From contig JAHEBI010000015.1 of assembly GCA_024642325.1 (NCBI GenBank), positions 1 through 14,154 of the forward strand: a DNA stretch of 14,154 bases, written 5' to 3'. The position numbers and the translations under genes are program-made. Below the pieces are notes generated by a model that was not told where the DNA came from, ran no database searches, and worked only from the letters and a program-made list of their open reading frames with translations. Source of the DNA: Eudoraea sp. GTDB taxonomy: Bacteria > Bacteroidota > Bacteroidia > Flavobacteriales > Flavobacteriaceae. Position 1 is the stretch's first letter; each line of letters starts with the position of its first letter. This document shows, in pieces, positions 13,749-14,154 of this stretch.

Positions 13749-14154
13749 AATAACCCATATAATCATTAAATCCCCAGTTTGAACTGCCGTCATTTTTACC
13801 AATGGATTTTCTCCATTTCTTAAAAGACCTCCTGAAACTGCGGATTTCCTGTCTCAGCAAATCTATATATTCTCTTTCCTTTAATCCATCATTTTCCAAC
13901 CCGTTGCAATAGGAGATAATGTTCCGAATCATAATATTGATAAATGAAGCACTTTTCATTCGGACGGCATACGATTCAGAGGATTCTGCCCGGGCAATCT
14001 GCTGTGGGATCAAAATAGCATCAGTCAGTAAAGAGTCCGCAATATGATCTCTTAAACTATTAGATTGATACAATTTTAACAAATCTTTGTTTTGGGAAAC
14101 AAATGATGCGATTTCCCTGCTCAGTGTGCAGAGTTCCATCGCTTTAATATAAAC
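13747..14154 (-). CDS. Divergent four-helix-bundle-like protein, cut by the window edge
   Basis: A likely member of, or relative of, the four-helix-bundle family (first described as 23S rRNA intervening-sequence proteins); its biochemical role is not known. From ATG 14139 it has 130 residues. The pattern LRDHIADSLLTDAILIPQQIA followed by Ala-Glu-Ser-Ser-Glu-Ser and a second helix pair (SYCNGLEN, then EYIDLLRQEI) recalls that family. The frame stays open to the right edge: the codons before the ATG read Val-Tyr-Ile-Lys-Ala, which continue smoothly into MELCTLSREI, a typical helix 1, so the true start is probably outside the window. The Asn/Asp/Gly-rich end, GKNDGSSNWGFNDYMGY, is a short extension after the helices. 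Converges with icmF. The family call is by pattern only. Confidence 0.55.
   Translation of the reverse strand, partial: VYIKAMELCTLSREIASFVSQNKDLLKLYQSNSLRDHIADSLLTDAILIPQQIARAESSESYAVRMKSASFINIMIRNIISYCNGLENDGLKEREYIDLLRQEIRSFRRSFKKWRKSIGKNDGSSNWGFNDYMGY

Noticed and set aside
1..14154. Mobile element, CRISPR array, tRNA or rRNA genes
   Set aside because: No transposase or integrase motif, long terminal repeats, regularly spaced repeats or cloverleaf-like segment was seen by eye; tRNAscan-SE and Infernal would be decisive for RNAs.

Overview
The window looks like a chromosomal, mostly housekeeping segment from a member of the Bacteroidota, most likely class Flavobacteriia. The support is AT-rich intergenic DNA, a type III glutamine synthetase (GlnN), the long Bacteroidota-style PurM, a type-2 PyrF, and exact TAnnTTTG elements (the Bacteroidota promoter -7 motif) 15 to 28 nt upstream of several starts. 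I cannot name a genus, and I see no IS element, integrase, CRISPR array, rRNA or tRNA.

Left part (1-7324, + strand): a 211-nt leader with competing G/C-rich hairpins precedes glnN (ammonia assimilation). A strong terminator follows, then purM (purine synthesis), a small Rieske [2Fe-2S] lipoprotein, an exported ApbE-type FMN transferase, and a prfA-pyrF pair (translation termination; pyrimidine synthesis) separated by 8 nt. The Rieske and ApbE genes are the only envelope redox genes here. Their partners are not in the window.

Middle (7325-10242, mainly - strand): an orphan 65-residue protein gene converges on pyrF with only 3 nt between the stops. About 675 bp without a convincing gene follows. 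It contains two rho-independent terminators that both read leftward and a tandem 11-bp repeat, so it may hold a short RNA. Next come a PfkB-family kinase and purU (formyl-THF deformylase), each with its own leftward terminator and with a 31-bp inverted-repeat region between them.

Right part (10243-14154): a very large fused protein (B12-binding, G-protein chaperone and mutase domains) is isobutyryl-CoA mutase IcmF rather than methylmalonyl-CoA mutase, judged by its domain order and active-site residues. It converges on a divergent four-helix-bundle-like gene that runs off the right edge.

Functionally the window mixes nitrogen, one-carbon and nucleotide metabolism (GlnN, PurM, PurU, PyrF), acyl-CoA carbon-skeleton rearrangement (IcmF) and a small envelope redox pair (Rieske, ApbE). 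I did not find a clearly new multi-gene system. The items most worth a second look are the candidate short RNA at about 7932-8031, the Rieske/ApbE pair with its unusual upstream sequence, and the IcmF insertion.
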